DNA of 64,000 nucleotides, taken from the NCBI GenBank assembly GCA_023525975.1, contig CM042020.1, positions 13,694,001 through 13,758,000 on the forward strand, given 5' to 3'. The stretch comes from Smallanthus sonchifolius (Eukaryota > Streptophyta > Magnoliopsida > Asterales > Asteraceae). The notes under the pieces were generated by a model. It did no database searches. It saw nothing but the letters and a program-made list of their open reading frames with translations, and was not told the origin of the DNA. The translations under genes were made by a program, and so were the position numbers. Shown one piece after another: positions 47,469 through 59,203 of this stretch (position 1 is the first letter of the stretch; the number at the start of each line of letters is the position of its first letter).

Positions 47469-47759
47469 ACTTTAGTTCCTATGGGTGGATTTACTCATCT
47501 TACTGGTGGGTGGGATAGTTTATTCTTTTTATACCGGTGTGGGAGGAGGCGAAGCTTAAAATTTGATGATTTATCTTTTAATATAGTTCTATAAATGTGT
47601 TGATTTTCTGATTTTTTATGCATCCAATTGATTTAGTTATTAGGCTTGATTAATTATTTGTTGAGAAAACTTGTTTGATAACCTCTTTCACAAAGTAACA
47701 AAAACTTGTGATTTGTGCCACATATCTAGAACTAGGTCACGGTACTATGTGTGTAATGT
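47469..47759. other. Short LTR-derived patch and intergenic DNA
   Basis: 47476-47556 resembles the complement of 59990-60080 (CCTATGGGTGGA, GGTGGGATAGTTTATTC, GGTGTGGGAGGA), a relic of the solo-LTR family. The rest shows nothing recognisable. Confidence 0.45.
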
Positions 47760-48390
47760 ATTATGGCACCGCAAGTGAGGGGGCGTGATACCACATCGGC
47801 GGCAACGGGCGTGGCAAACCATGCCGCCTGGGGCGTTGCCCTTGCCACCGCGAGCAGAGCCGGGCATTGGCATACATGGGTATAATTCTCAACCAACTGC
47901 AACATGGCGGTTGACACATGCCCATTTAATTTTTATAATATTTTATTACAATATTTAATTTAAGACTTATTTTATTTTTCTCAAATAACTTATGTTCGGA
48001 GATTTTCTAAAAAAAACTAAATACATAGTCTTGTTTATTTTTTTTTATGAACATTCTAATATAAATTTTAACAAAAACGGAGTTGTTTTAAAAAAAATTA
48101 CTTTTGATCTCGTAAGTGGTTTTAACACGTGTTTGGATCGACATTTCGGATGATTAATAAATGTTTTAAAAATTGATATTAATTGTTCAAACATAATTAA
48201 TAAAAGGCATTAAAGTATATAAAAAATATATTTTATACTCACACTCATATTACCATAACACATGTTTAGTGAGTATCAGTGTGAAAACACCACCACCATC
48301 GCCTACGTGGTAATACTTTTTGACTCACACTCACTAACTATAACACATAGCTTGAGTATCACCATTAGATCCGACTAATTACGGAATGTT
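47760..48390 (-). repeat. GC-tipped, AT-cored MITE-like repeat, copy B
   Basis: Reverse-complement relative of 4085-4573, sharing the ATGTCGATCCAAACA and CTTACGAGATCAAAA blocks. GC-rich hairpin-forming tips lie near 47760-47930. A frame at 47732-47917 is part of this tip. Confidence 0.5.
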
Positions 48391-48693
48391 TCCAGGTTTT
48401 GAAAGTTGTATACGCTTAATAAGCACATACCAAATGCTTGACAAGTGGTGTTATGTTTAGTGATTTTAGTGTCATCTAGCTATTTTGTGTAAATGAATTT
48501 ACTTAATGACCAAATGAGATGAAACATCAAGCAAGTTGGAAAGTTTGGAGTGCACACTTTTTTGATATCTTATGAATTCTAGTGCTAAAGACACCTTGTT
48601 ATATCAAGGGGCAAAGCCCACTTAACAACAGGGGCCCGGGGCCAACGTCCCTGGTTAGCAGGGTCCTAGGGGCGGCAACCCCTAGTGGGGTTT
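48391..48693. other. Intergenic DNA with a GC-rich ladder
   Basis: 48605-48690 contains an odd GC-rich palindromic string (GGGGCCCGGGGCCAACGTCC ... GGCGGCAACCCC) right before the LTR. No gene seen. Confidence 0.35.
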
Positions 48694-48814
48694 TGTAACA
48701 TCCCAAAAATCCCCTAAGAAAATGAAGGATTAAAATTGCCAATCTTCATAAGTTCTGGGGCTATAATGAGAACATACAAAATACAAGGATCAAAAATGAA
48801 AATTTGGGAAAAAT

Positions 48815-49078
48815 AGCCTGTAACGGACCGTCACCAGCCATAATGGTCCGTTACGCCTCATGACGGACCGTCACCCGTCATGACGGTTCGTGCCGCAAAA
48901 ACCAGAAGCGGTTTAGGGTTTTTGACACGTGTCCGGTGAATCATGGCTTGTGACGGACCGTCACGCCTGGTAACGGTCCGTTACGTGGTCCGGAAGTGTG
49001 TAGCCAGCGAGCAAAGGCGTGACAGACCGTCACACCTGGTAACGGTCTATCATGGACTCAAACATTGCCCTATAAATA
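48815..49078 (+). promoter_or_regulatory. LTR promoter: palindrome array plus TATA box
   Basis: Repeated GTAACGGaCCGTCAC / GTAACGGTCCGTTAC words (near 48823, 48848, 48866, 48953, 48979, 49024, 49040) precede TATAAATA at 49071. The layout recurs in the middle LTR (60908-61115) and, on the minus strand, in the solo LTR (60490-60775). Probably transcription-factor sites of the LTR promoter. Confidence 0.55.
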
Positions 49079-49509
49079 GATGGTCGAGCTCAGACAATTT
49101 CACACAACTTACACACTCAATTACACACATACACACACTATGGAACTTCGATCTCGAGCCCCGGTTCGCGTGCGAGAGTCCAATTTCTAGCTTTTTGACT
49201 CCAAATTGTCATAGATAGTGCTGAGGTAAGGTTCCGACCTACTATTTAAGCTTTGGTTATAAACCATAAAGCAAGGATCATGTAATTTAATAATGTCGTG
49301 TTATATCTAGGAGCTTTTTCCGAGGTGTTTGCTATATTATTGACTTAATAAGCCGAAATACTACAGAGGTGAGTTACTAAACTGTGATGCATGAACCCAA
49401 TCATGACCTTGTATGGCATGATTGATTTATGAAAACATTTTGAGTATCTTGAAACGATTGCACCGATTGTTTATATATAACGTATTCTAAGCACTTATTG
49501 TATTTCACT

Positions 49510-50049
49510 TAGGGGTGTTCAAAAAAATCCGAATCCGAAACCGAACCCGAATTATCCGAAAATCCGAATCCGAATTATCCGAAAATTCGGATATCCGAAA
49601 TTTCGGATATCCAAAATTCGGATATCCGAATTTTCGGATTCGGATAGTGATTTTCGGATATTTCGGATAGTTCGAATATCCGAATATCCGAAATATTATA
49701 TTTATATATTTTTTTTAATTGTTTTTATTATTTAAAAATAAGAAAATTTGAATCAAAACCCGATATATTATATTTATATATTTTTATATGTATATTTTCT
49801 AATGTTTTTTAAGGTTTTTAATTGTTTTTGTAATTTTAAAATATTTTTTTTATATATTTTCTTATTTTTTTTATATTTTCGGATATCCGTTTCACTATCC
49901 GAATGGATATCCGAAATTTCGGATATCCGAATTTCGGATATCCGAAATTTCGGATACGGATTCGGATAGTGAAATTCACTATCCGAAATTTTTGGATATC
50001 CGAAATTCGGATATCCGAAATTTCGGATATCCGGTTTTGAACACCCCTA
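49510..50049. mobile_element. hAT element, 540 bp, with 8-bp duplication
   Basis: Ends TAGGGGTGTTCAAAA and its complement, flanked by atttcact (49502-49509 and 50050-50057). Inside, both ends are tiled with TCCGAAAATTCGGATATCCG-like words. The duplicated LTR at 61497-61504 has a single uninterrupted atttcact, the pre-insertion site. No transposase. Confidence 0.95.
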
Positions 50050-50666
50050 ATTTCACTTGCCCGTGGAACGGCATGTTGGAAAGGAACCGTGGAACGGTCT
50101 TTGGTTATATATATACTAAATGATTATTCATAGTTATCTATGAATTTGGGGGTGGAACCCCATGAATGTGTTCAAGATACTTTGGCGGGTCATTTTAATA
50201 ACTATTTTAGTTTATGAATTCACCACCTTTGTGCTGACCCATGTTTCATCAAATGTTTTTGAACGCATCATAGGTAGTCATTAGAACAGGGCATTCCAGG
50301 ACTAGAATGAAATGATGAACGATCCAGATGATGGGCATGCCTGAAACTATAAGTCCTGAATGATATGTTCCTTTTTAGGAACGATGATAAAATGTTATGT
50401 AACATTTTGATTCCACGAATGTAAACAATGTTATGATAAAATGAAAGATGACGTTTTAGTTTCCGCTGTGTGTTTTTTATATCAATGTCACAGTAACTAG
50501 AAGGCGACCTTCTGACCGGTATATAGTTATCTAACAAACGGAATGTTCTGTATAGGAAATGACGGTGTATAAATCTCTCCTAGACCCGTCTTTCTTTCCT
50601 GGGAACATCTCTGTTGGAGGTACTACTCTGGTTAGATAACTGTCATGTGTTACGGGTGTGACAAGT

Positions 50667-50679
50667 TGGTATCAGAGCC
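50667..50679 (+). other. Primer-binding site (initiator tRNA-Met)
   Basis: TGGTATCAGAGCC three bases after the LTR. Repeated at 62114-62126 in the second unit. Confidence 0.9.
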
Positions 50680-50916
50680 TCAGTTTAAGGGATTCAGATG
50701 CTACAGAAATAGTATCTAGACTTAAACTAGGACTCTGAGATTAGTCTGGATTGCCTCAGGATAGGTTAGGTGTATACATTCAGTACGACCTATAACATGG
50801 AATACCTAGAAATCAGATAATTAAAGGCATTTTGGCCAAGTGTTGTTAATTTCTGAATTTCTGGATTATGACGAGTTATACGAATCATGATGCTATATAC
50901 CTGTATGTAGGTACAA

Positions 50917-52035
50917 ATGCCAGGACGAGGTAGAGGACAATGAAGAGGTAGGGGTAGGATGCCCAACACTAGGTCCCATACCCGCAATACGAGAAATACG
51001 AATACTGAACCCGAGCAAACTGTGGAAGAAGTCATTATGACTGAAGCTCAATTCCAAGGAGTGGTGGCATCTGAGGTCACCCGAGCATTTCAAACAACTT
51101 TACCTGGAATTCTTGATGATGCCTTTAGGAGAAGGGAGAATCATAACAGTTTGGGAAACCGGAACAAAGGAACAAGTGGTGCTGTTCCTAGAACAGAAGA
51201 TACCCTTCATAATACTCATGTAGGAAATAATATTGGAACAACCCGAACTCATGAAACAGTTACAAACCAAAGTACGGGAATTTATGGCCAAGGATGCAAC
51301 TACAAGAATTTCAGTGACTGTCACCCCAAGCCGTTCAATGGAAAGAAGGATGTCATTGCAGCTTTGTAGTGGATCACATCTATGGAAGCTGTAATCAAGA
51401 TGAGTGAGTGCAGGCCGGACCAAGCTGTGAAATTTTTCGCACATTCATTTGAAGAGGATGTTGTTGACCGGTGGGAGTCAGTCAAACAGACAAAGGGAGA
51501 AGCTGTAACTGACGGGATGACTTGAGAGGATCTTAAGTCTTTGATTACTAAGACATATTGTCCACAAAATGCCATGGACAAGATTGAAGCTAAATTTCTA
51601 CGATTCGAAGCTAGAACCATGACTCATCAGGAGTACACAACCAAGTTTAATGAGATGGCCAAGCTAGTGCCACATCTGGTTAATCCAGATTTAAGAAGAG
51701 TTAAATGCTATATTCAAGGTCTTCCTCCTAAGGTTCGTACCTTAGTGAAATCCATCGCACCCGAGACGACAGATTTGGCTGTTGAAAAGAGTGCGGTAAT
51801 GTTTGATGAAGTGGCCGCTCAAGAGCCACCAAAGACTAATCACAAGAGGAAGCCAGATGAAGTTGTTTATAAGTTTAAACCGGGAAGCAGTAAATTTCCA
51901 AAAAGATGAGGGTTTAACCCTAACCCTGATAGAACCAATCAAGGAATGAAGTGCCAGACTTGTCAGAAGTTTGGCCATTTTGCAACCCAGTGCCCGAATG
52001 TTAAGTGTTTTAATTGTGGAGAAATAGGGCAATAA
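50917..52035 (+). pseudogene. Tekay-like gag, first copy
   Basis: ATG at 50917 (MPGRGRG), then TGA at about 50941, found only in this copy. Domains: Arg-rich start, gag fold (GCNYKNFSDCHPKPF; YTTKFNEMAKLVPHL), CQTCQKFGHFATQC knuckle and a second, cut-off CFNCGEIG knuckle. Stops at 51367 (TAG), about 51523 (TGA), 51907 (TGA) and about 52033 (TAA). Confidence 0.85.
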
Positions 52036-54071
52036 AGGACTTCTTCTCCTAAGCCACCTAAACAGAAAATAGGTGGTCAGAATAAAGGGATAGGACGTGT
52101 ATTCGTCCTAGGAAGTGGAAGTGAACCGAATAATAAAGCTAAGGAGGTGGCAGGTACTTTCTTAGTTAATAATATTTACGCAAAGATTCTATTTGATACA
52201 GGGGTAAATAGAAGTTTTGTTTCATGTGCATTCACCCCATATTTAGGCGCAAGATCGATTCCACTTATTCACGCCTATGTCGTTGAAACGGCAAGTGGCG
52301 AACATATTAGGATAACCGAAACATACCTTGATTGTGTCATCAATTTTGGTGACGATAAGGAATTAGTTACACTAATGCCGATAAACATGAATGAATATGA
52401 GATTATCCTAGGGATGGATTGGTTAAACCAATACCAGGCCCAGATTGATTGTGACCAGAAAACGGTCAAGATTAAGAAACCAGATGAAAATTTTTTGATG
52501 ATTCAAGGTGATAGTGAAACCAATAAGATTGAAGTTATATCGATAGCAAAGGTTAAGAAAATAAAAAGAGATGGTATAATCTTACTCCATGCTTTAAACG
52601 TAAAACCCGAAGGACATATTACGGATATTCCCGTAGTCTGTGATCACCCGGATGTTTTTCCGGAAGAATTACCCGGTCTTCCACCTGATCGTCAGATCGA
52701 ATTCCGAATTGAACTCATTCCTAGAGCTAAGCATGTTGCAAAATCCCCTTACCGCCTAGCTCCTTCTGAATTGAAGGAACTTATGAAACAAATTCAAGAA
52801 CTCTTAAACAAAGGGTTCATTCATCCAAGCACTTCACCTTGGGGAGCACCGGTACTATTTGTTAAGAAGAAGGACGGAAGCATGAGAATGTGCATTGATT
52901 ATCGGGAATTAAATAAACTGACTGTAAAGAACAGATATCCATTGCCTAGAATAGATGATCTATTCAATCAACTACAAGGAGCCAAGTATTTCTCAAAGAT
53001 CGATCTTAGATCAGGATATCATCAGTTGAAGGTACAAGAAGAAGATGTACCTAAGACTGCTTTCAGGACCAGATATGGTCACTATGAATTCCTACTCATG
53101 TCATTCGGTCTAACGAATGCTCCCGCAATATTTTCATCGATGATATTCTTATCTATTCTCGAAGTCAATAAGAACATGCAGAGCATCTTAGAATCATTTT
53201 GGAAACCCTAAGAAAAGAAAGATTGTACGCTAAGTTTTCCAAATGCGAATTTTGGAAACGAGAAGTACAATTTCTTGGGCACGTTGTGAACTAGCGTGGA
53301 ATACAAGTTGACCCAAGTAAGATTGAAGCAGTTATGAAATGGGAAGCCCCAAAGACTCCAACAGAAATCAGAAGCTTTCGTGGATTAGCCGGTTACTACA
53401 GAAGATTCATTCAAGACTTCTCCAAAATTGTTATGCCTTTGACTGCTTTAACTCAGAAAGCAGTAAAGTTTGAATGGGGCATGAAACAAGAAGAAGCATT
53501 CTGTACTCTCAAAGATAAGCTCATTCATGCACCAATCTTAGCACTACCCGAAGGAAATGATGATTTTGTTATATATTGTGACGCTTCCCGAACTGGTCTG
53601 GGTTGTGTGTTGATGCAGCGAGACAAGGTTACTGCCTACGCATCACGCCAACTTAAAATTCATGAGAAAAACTAGACCATGCATGATTTAGAACTTGGTG
53701 CCATAGCACTATCTGTATGTTACCGAATGCGTGATATATTCAAACCACAAAATCCTCCAACATATTTTTAATCAAAAGGATTTAAATATGAGGCAAAGGA
53801 GGTGGATGGAACTTATCAATGACTACGATTGTGAAATCAAATACCATCCCGAGAAGGCAAATGTAGTGGCAGATGCTTTGAGTCAGAAGGAACGAAGCCA
53901 ACCGATTAAAGTAAAAGCACTACGATTAGATCTAAAGTTATATTTAATGGAACAAATCAAAGAAATCCAACCAAAATCCTTGGAAGAAGAGAATATCAAG
54001 AAATAACGTATGGTTGGGAAACATAAATTGCTATCGAAAGGAAATGATTGAATCATGAGATTCGATCAAAG
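52036..54071 (+). pseudogene. Tekay-like protease, RT and RNase H
   Basis: Protease ILFDTGVNRSFVS near 52190. Reverse transcriptase runs through YRELNKLTVKNRYPLPRIDD and FGLTNAPA; just before the catalytic FIDD block (about 53135) a deletion of roughly 60 bp removes the preceding helix and shifts the frame. RNase H starts at YCDASRTGLG (about 53575), has stops near 53295 and 53673, loses a segment near 53710, and ends near DALSQK at 53890. The frame then meets the solo LTR at 54077. Confidence 0.85.
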
Positions 54072-54480
54072 AATCTTGTCACACCCCAACCGACGGCGGA
54101 AACGTCGGGGCGGGACATGTAGACTGTTCATAAGCTCATGGTTTACTAAAGTTGTGATAATTAAACAATAACTTTCATTTCATAGCTCAAGTAATCAAAT
54201 TCAACTCTTACAAGAATAGAAATACATGAATAACTTTATTAAATTTAAAACTAGGTCCTCAATCCTAAGTGAAGCGACTTGAATTCTTAACTCAAACACT
54301 GTACCTGAAACACGATAAAATGAGAGGGTCAACTATAAATAGTTGGTGAGCATACATAGGTGTTGACACCACAAGTAAAGTTCAAATGTTTTGTGTACAA
54401 TTCATATGATGCATGGTTTATAAAGCATTTATGGAGAATCTAAGTTAAGTTAGATGCACAAATAAAACTTTGTAATTGAA

Positions 54481-54630
54481 GGGCATAACAACACATGTTA
54501 TCCTAATGTAGGGCATAACAACGCATGTTATCCTGATGTAAATGTAGGGCATAACAACACATGTTATTCTAATGTAGAGCATAACAACACATGTTATCCT
54601 AATGTAGAGCCTAACCACATGTTAGCCTGA
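54481..54630. repeat. Tandem repeat of about 30 bp, five units
   Basis: Variants of GGGCATAACAACACATGTTA-TCCTAATGTA, slightly degenerate, within the solo LTR. Confidence 0.88.
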
Positions 54631-55660
54631 AGTAATGTATTTGTGTTTGCACGTATATATCATGTATATGTAGCCTTAACAATTAGCATTCAAGCATAAC
54701 GCACAAATAAACACATATGATCATATTGTGGAATTGTACGTGTGAAATTGCAAATAGTATGTGAATGAAATCATGTTTCACCCCAAATATGTAAATACGA
54801 AAAAGGGGCTATGTAAACTCACTTGATTCAAGGGTGTAGCTAGCATGCAAGACTAGGTAGCAAAACGATCCTTGTAACGCACCACGTTAACCTAGTGTGT
54901 AATGTATGTTGAGTTAATAGCGTGTACAAAAGTCTATGTCTAAGTCTAGGGTTCAACGGGTTTTGATGTATGTGGATTTGTACAAAAAGTTTGTGTTATT
55001 CCCTGTAAGGCATGATATACTTGTATAAGAATTTAATGTATATTATGAGTTCAAGTTATATATGTATGAACTTAATAGTCATTGACGTAGGGTTGAATTT
55101 AAATAAATTAAATAAATAAATAATTTTATTTATTTGTGAAAAATATGTTAAAATTTGTAAAATATAAATATATATTTATATTTAGAAAAGAAATTTTTAT
55201 TTGTGTATTATAATAAATAAATTTTTATTTATTTATCATCTTTAAAATAAATACTAGTTTGCTGTAAATGAGTTAATATTTTATCAACTTTTATATAAAA
55301 AAAAACAATGTCCTTATTTGGAAATTAATCTAAATATTTTAAAAAAAAATTTGTTTTAAACCTTTAATATACAATTCAAATCATAATTTCAAAACAAAAA
55401 TGGATTTATATTGAAAATTAATGAATCTGGTTTTATTCTATTAGAAATATTGTGAGGTTTTATAAAATAATTTTTATAAAATTTTTGAAGCTTTAAAAAT
55501 CGGTTTAAAAATATATGCAGACCACCCAGTTCGAACCCGGGTGGTTTCTGTGTGGGTCTGGCGTGTTATCGGTGGACCAGGGACTGATCCTTGACACGTA
55601 AACGTTTCTACTGAATGTTAAACAAAAGGGGCAATGGGTCGGGTTCTAGTATCAGGAAAC

Positions 55661-55749
55661 GCGCAAAAGGACTCGTTGGATGTGGGTTTCAAACCCACAC
55701 CACCTAGTCCAGCGGTGCAATGACTTAACCGGCTGGGCTAGGTGGTTTC
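55661..55749 (-). other. tRNA-like cassette in the solo LTR
   Basis: Minus strand: CAGCCGGTTAAGTCATTGCA, then GGGTTTGAAACCC (T-arm-like hairpin) and CCTTTT. A second B-box hairpin (CCGGGTTCGAACTGG, complement of 55526-55540) lies about 130 bp further along, followed by an A/T run with TTTTT. Confidence 0.5.
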
Positions 55750-56980
55750 GCTGGTTATGTATGAAACCCCGAAAGCTAAATAAACAAATTAAAACGAAAA
55801 CAAATCCCTAATTGAATCCCGTATGAACAGGCTTCGATCTTCAACGCCATTGCGCTCGATGCCCTCTGTCGTATAAAATTGACAGAGGGCTATTGATCCC
55901 CATAGGATTACAAAGCCAAAGGCTTACTCGATGAGATGAAGTATCGAGGGTTGACGACTAGAGAGACAGGGACGAATTTCTTGATGCTCGACCGGGCCGG
56001 AGAGATGAAATGAGACGCGATTGGAGGTTCAGAGAGTTTGTAATGGTGATTGCGTAGGTGTGTGGCTACATTGATCCGTCCAATTCCATTGTAAATGCAC
56101 GATTCAATTAAGAGTTTGAATGTGATAGCTGTCAAATAAATTACGCGTCAATTCGATTGATTGGGAGTGCATTGAGTCATGTTTATGGTTTGGGTTCATG
56201 CACAATTAACCCACGCATGATTTGCTGTCAAAAACGCGTTTTGAATTCATGGATTCTTTCCTAATTTGGTTTGGTTTGACTTTGCCGAGTCAAACTCGTT
56301 TGAATCTGAATTAGACCGCGTTATTTGATCGAATTGAGACTTTAATTGGTCTGGTAATGGTATATAATCGAGTTCGTCCTATACATGAGTCCAATTACAT
56401 GGATTGGGTCATGTTTGATCCGATTTGGTATAGATTCTTAGGTGATATGGGGCTGTTTGACTTTTAAAAAGTCAAACCTGCTCAAATGGTTGAATTCGAT
56501 TGGTTTCGAATAGGTTTGGGTTCAAAATAAGGATTCAAATGCTTAGAGGGTTCAAACTAGTTAAATTGAAATTTGTTATAGAATGATTTTTTTTATAAAA
56601 CTTGTAAACTAAACATTACTTATTTACCATAATTATTTTATATATAAAATTCCATCTTTACAATGTTACTTGTTTAATTATAAATATTTTGTAAAAGAGT
56701 AAGTTCCTATTTTATTTATTTATTTATTTATTTATTTTTTTATAAAATTGTATGAGTATGTATATATATATATAACTATATTATAGGATTCTATATATGT
56801 ATAATTATTCCAACACGTGTTATAAAATAAGGAAGTTTTAGGCAAATGTAAAGTTTAAATTTCGAATTGAAATAGAAATCAATGTGTCATGTTGTGTGGT
56901 ACAAGTACGTGATTCGAAAGGAAGGTCATTTTTCGTATAAATTAAAAGTAGTGTTAGAAATTCATGGATGTTACAAATCT

Positions 56981-59168
56981 AGATTCCAAGACTTAGGGAT
57001 ATTCAAAAGAAGGTGTTAGATGAAACACATAAATCAAGATATTCCATGCATCCTGGTGCAAACAAGATGTATAAAGATTTGAAGACACACTACTAGTGGC
57101 CTAACATGAATAGATCAATTGCCTAGTATAAAGACAAATGCTTGACTTGTCTTCAAGTTAAGATTGAGCACCAGAAACCAGCAGGTCAATTACAACAATT
57201 AGAATTACCTGTCTGGTAGGGATGGCAGAAAAACCCGAACCTGATGGGAAAACCCGATACCCGGAACATCCGGGTCGGGTAACGGGCCGAGTATTCGGGT
57301 AACGGAGCGGGTTTGGGATTGATTTTTTAAAAAATTTCAGGTTCGGCTACGTGTATGGTATTAAGTGAAACCCAGCCAGATTACCCGGAATATATAGACC
57401 CGATTACCCGATGGGATACCCGCAATATATTATTTATATATTTTATTTTCCTTTTTACTAAAATACATAATAATTAATTGTTGTCCAAAAAAAAGCATAA
57501 TAATTAATTAATTGATTAGTTTTTCCCTTTCCCAGGTGAATATGAATCATTTATGTTTCCTTTCCCATGCCCCAATTCCAAATTCCAATATTTAATTATC
57601 AAAATCGTTCAGTTATTTCCTTCTGCTTGGAGGTATATTGCTTTGATCCAGCCTTTCTTAGCATTCACGGTTTGTTATAAACTCTAAGAAAGGTGCTGAG
57701 ATTGTTGTTTGCTTCCATGATTCGCATGCCTTGCAACCATATACTTGGAGAGGGAGAAGAGGAGCCGTGAAACTCCTTACCTGAGTTTAATGAATGAACC
57801 GTGCTTTATATATCTTTTATTTGTATATATATATATACACACACACACACACATGCAGTAGAAACGTGCCCTACACGTACATGACTACATGACGAGTATT
57901 GGCCAATACCCATGGTTATGCCCGATATCCGACATTAATGGGTATACCCGATACCCGCGGGTATACCCGGAACCCAACGGGTAATTACCCGACACAAACC
58001 CGACGGGTAATGGACAGGGTATGGGATAAGAATTTATAATCGGGTATGGGTTTGGGATTACCAATACCCGGCCCGAACCCGACCCATTGCCATCCCTACT
58101 GTCTGGAAATGGGATCGTATTACAATGGACTTCGTTACTAAACTACCCAGAACTCAGAAAGGGCATATTACAATATGGGTCGTGGTCGATAGACTGACCA
58201 AGTCAGCCCATTTCAGACCTGTCAATGAAACATACTCAATGGATAAGTTGGCCAGAATCTATATCAATGAAATTGTGAGCCACCATGGCATACCATTGTC
58301 TATTATTTCTGATAGAGACAGTCGGTTCACATCTAGATTCTTGACAAGTTTTCAGAAAGAATTAGGAACTAAACTTACCATGAGTACTGCATATCATCCC
58401 CAGACAGATGGACAGGGTGAATGAACAATTCAAACTTTGAAAGATATGCTAAGAGCTTGTGTTATCGATTTCGGAGAAAATTGGGATAATCACCTACCGT
58501 TAATCGAATTCTCCTACAATAACAATTACCATTCAAGTATTAAAGCTGCACCATTCGAAGCACTGTATGGAAGGAAGTGCAGAACTCCTGTCTGTTGGAC
58601 TGAAATAGGAGACAGTCAATTATCTAGACCTGAAATTATACAAGAAACAACAGATAAGATAGTCCAAATTAAACAATGGTTGAAAGCGGCTCAAGATCGA
58701 CAAAAGAGTTATGATGACAGAAGACGATGACCGTTAGAATTCCAAGTCGGAGATTATGTAATGTTAAAAGTTTCACCTTAGAAAGGTGTTGTAAGGTTCA
58801 GGAAAAGTGGAAAGTTAGGACCAAGATATATCGGACCTTACAAGATCACAAAAAGAGTTGGAGCAGTAGCCTACAAGTTAGATCTACCTGAAGCCTTACA
58901 AGGGATTCACAATACGTTTCACGTATCTTGCTTACGTAAGTGTTTAGCTGATCCAACTCAGGCTATTACACTAGATGATGTACACATAGATAACAAACTT
59001 CAATTCACTGAACAACCGATCAAGATTTTAGACACCCATGAACGGAAATTGAGAAAGAAAGTTATACCAATGGTGTTAGTTCAATGGCAAGGTCGGATCG
59101 GAGTCGACAAGACTTGGGAATTAGAGGAACAGATGAAAGCCAAATATCCTCATCTATTCACATCTTAA
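56981..59168 (+). pseudogene. Tekay-like integrase and chromodomain-like tail
   Basis: Resumes after the solo LTR with the H/C zinc domain (HPGANKMYKDL, CLTCLQVK). The hAT element at 57217-58098 interrupts it right before WDRITMDFVTKLP. The core has IISDRDSRF and STAYHPQTDG, then TGA near 58424, TGA near 58728 and TAG near 58780. The C-terminal GPYKI and FHVSCLRKCLAD blocks lead to a chromodomain-like tail ending EQMKAKYPHLFTS. Confidence 0.88.
57217..58098. mobile_element. hAT element, 882 bp
   Basis: Ends TAGGGATGGCA and TGCCATCCCTA with a perfect 8-bp duplication ctgtctgg (57209-57216 and 58099-58106). Removing it would leave one ctgtctgg and continuous integrase codons. Ends are tiled with GGGTACCCG/ACCCGATACCCG words; the middle is AT-rich with a short TATA/CACA tract. 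No transposase. Confidence 0.95.
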
Positions 59169-59188
59169 TTTCGAGGACGAAATTTCTT

Positions 59189-59203
59189 AAAGGAGGGGAG
59201 TTT
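59189..59203 (+). other. Polypurine tract
   Basis: AAAGGAGGGGAG directly upstream of the LTR start at 59204. Confidence 0.75.

Larger units (their letters stand above)
48694..50663 (+). repeat. First LTR of the tandem array
   Basis: TGTAACATCCC to GGGTGTGACA, 1,970 bp including a 540-bp hAT insertion; about 1.42 kb without it. TATA box at 49071-49078 (TATAAATA). Confidence 0.88.
54077..56975 (-). mobile_element. Solo LTR, 2.9 kb, in pol
   Basis: TGTCACACCCC to GGATGTTACA on the plus strand, with a perfect aatct duplication (54072-54076 and 56976-56980). It splits pol between RNase H and integrase. No internal domain. Contains five tandem units of about 30 bp (54481-54630, GGGCATAACAACACATGTTA) and two tRNA-like/B-box hairpins. 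Frame 55908-56135 is not a gene. Confidence 0.9.

Noticed and set aside
47732..47917. Ala-rich open frame
   Set aside because: Coincides with the GC-rich tip of a MITE-like repeat.
50268..50537. Antisense frame conserved in two copies (also 61715-61984)
   Set aside because: Conservation follows from the recent DNA duplication of the LTR; no domain.
54481..54630. CRISPR-like regular repeat
   Set aside because: Plant nuclear DNA; units are contiguous with no spacers, a minisatellite inside an LTR.
54077..56975. Complete retrotransposon inside pol
   Set aside because: No primer-binding site, polypurine tract or gag-pol between the ends; best read as a solo LTR.
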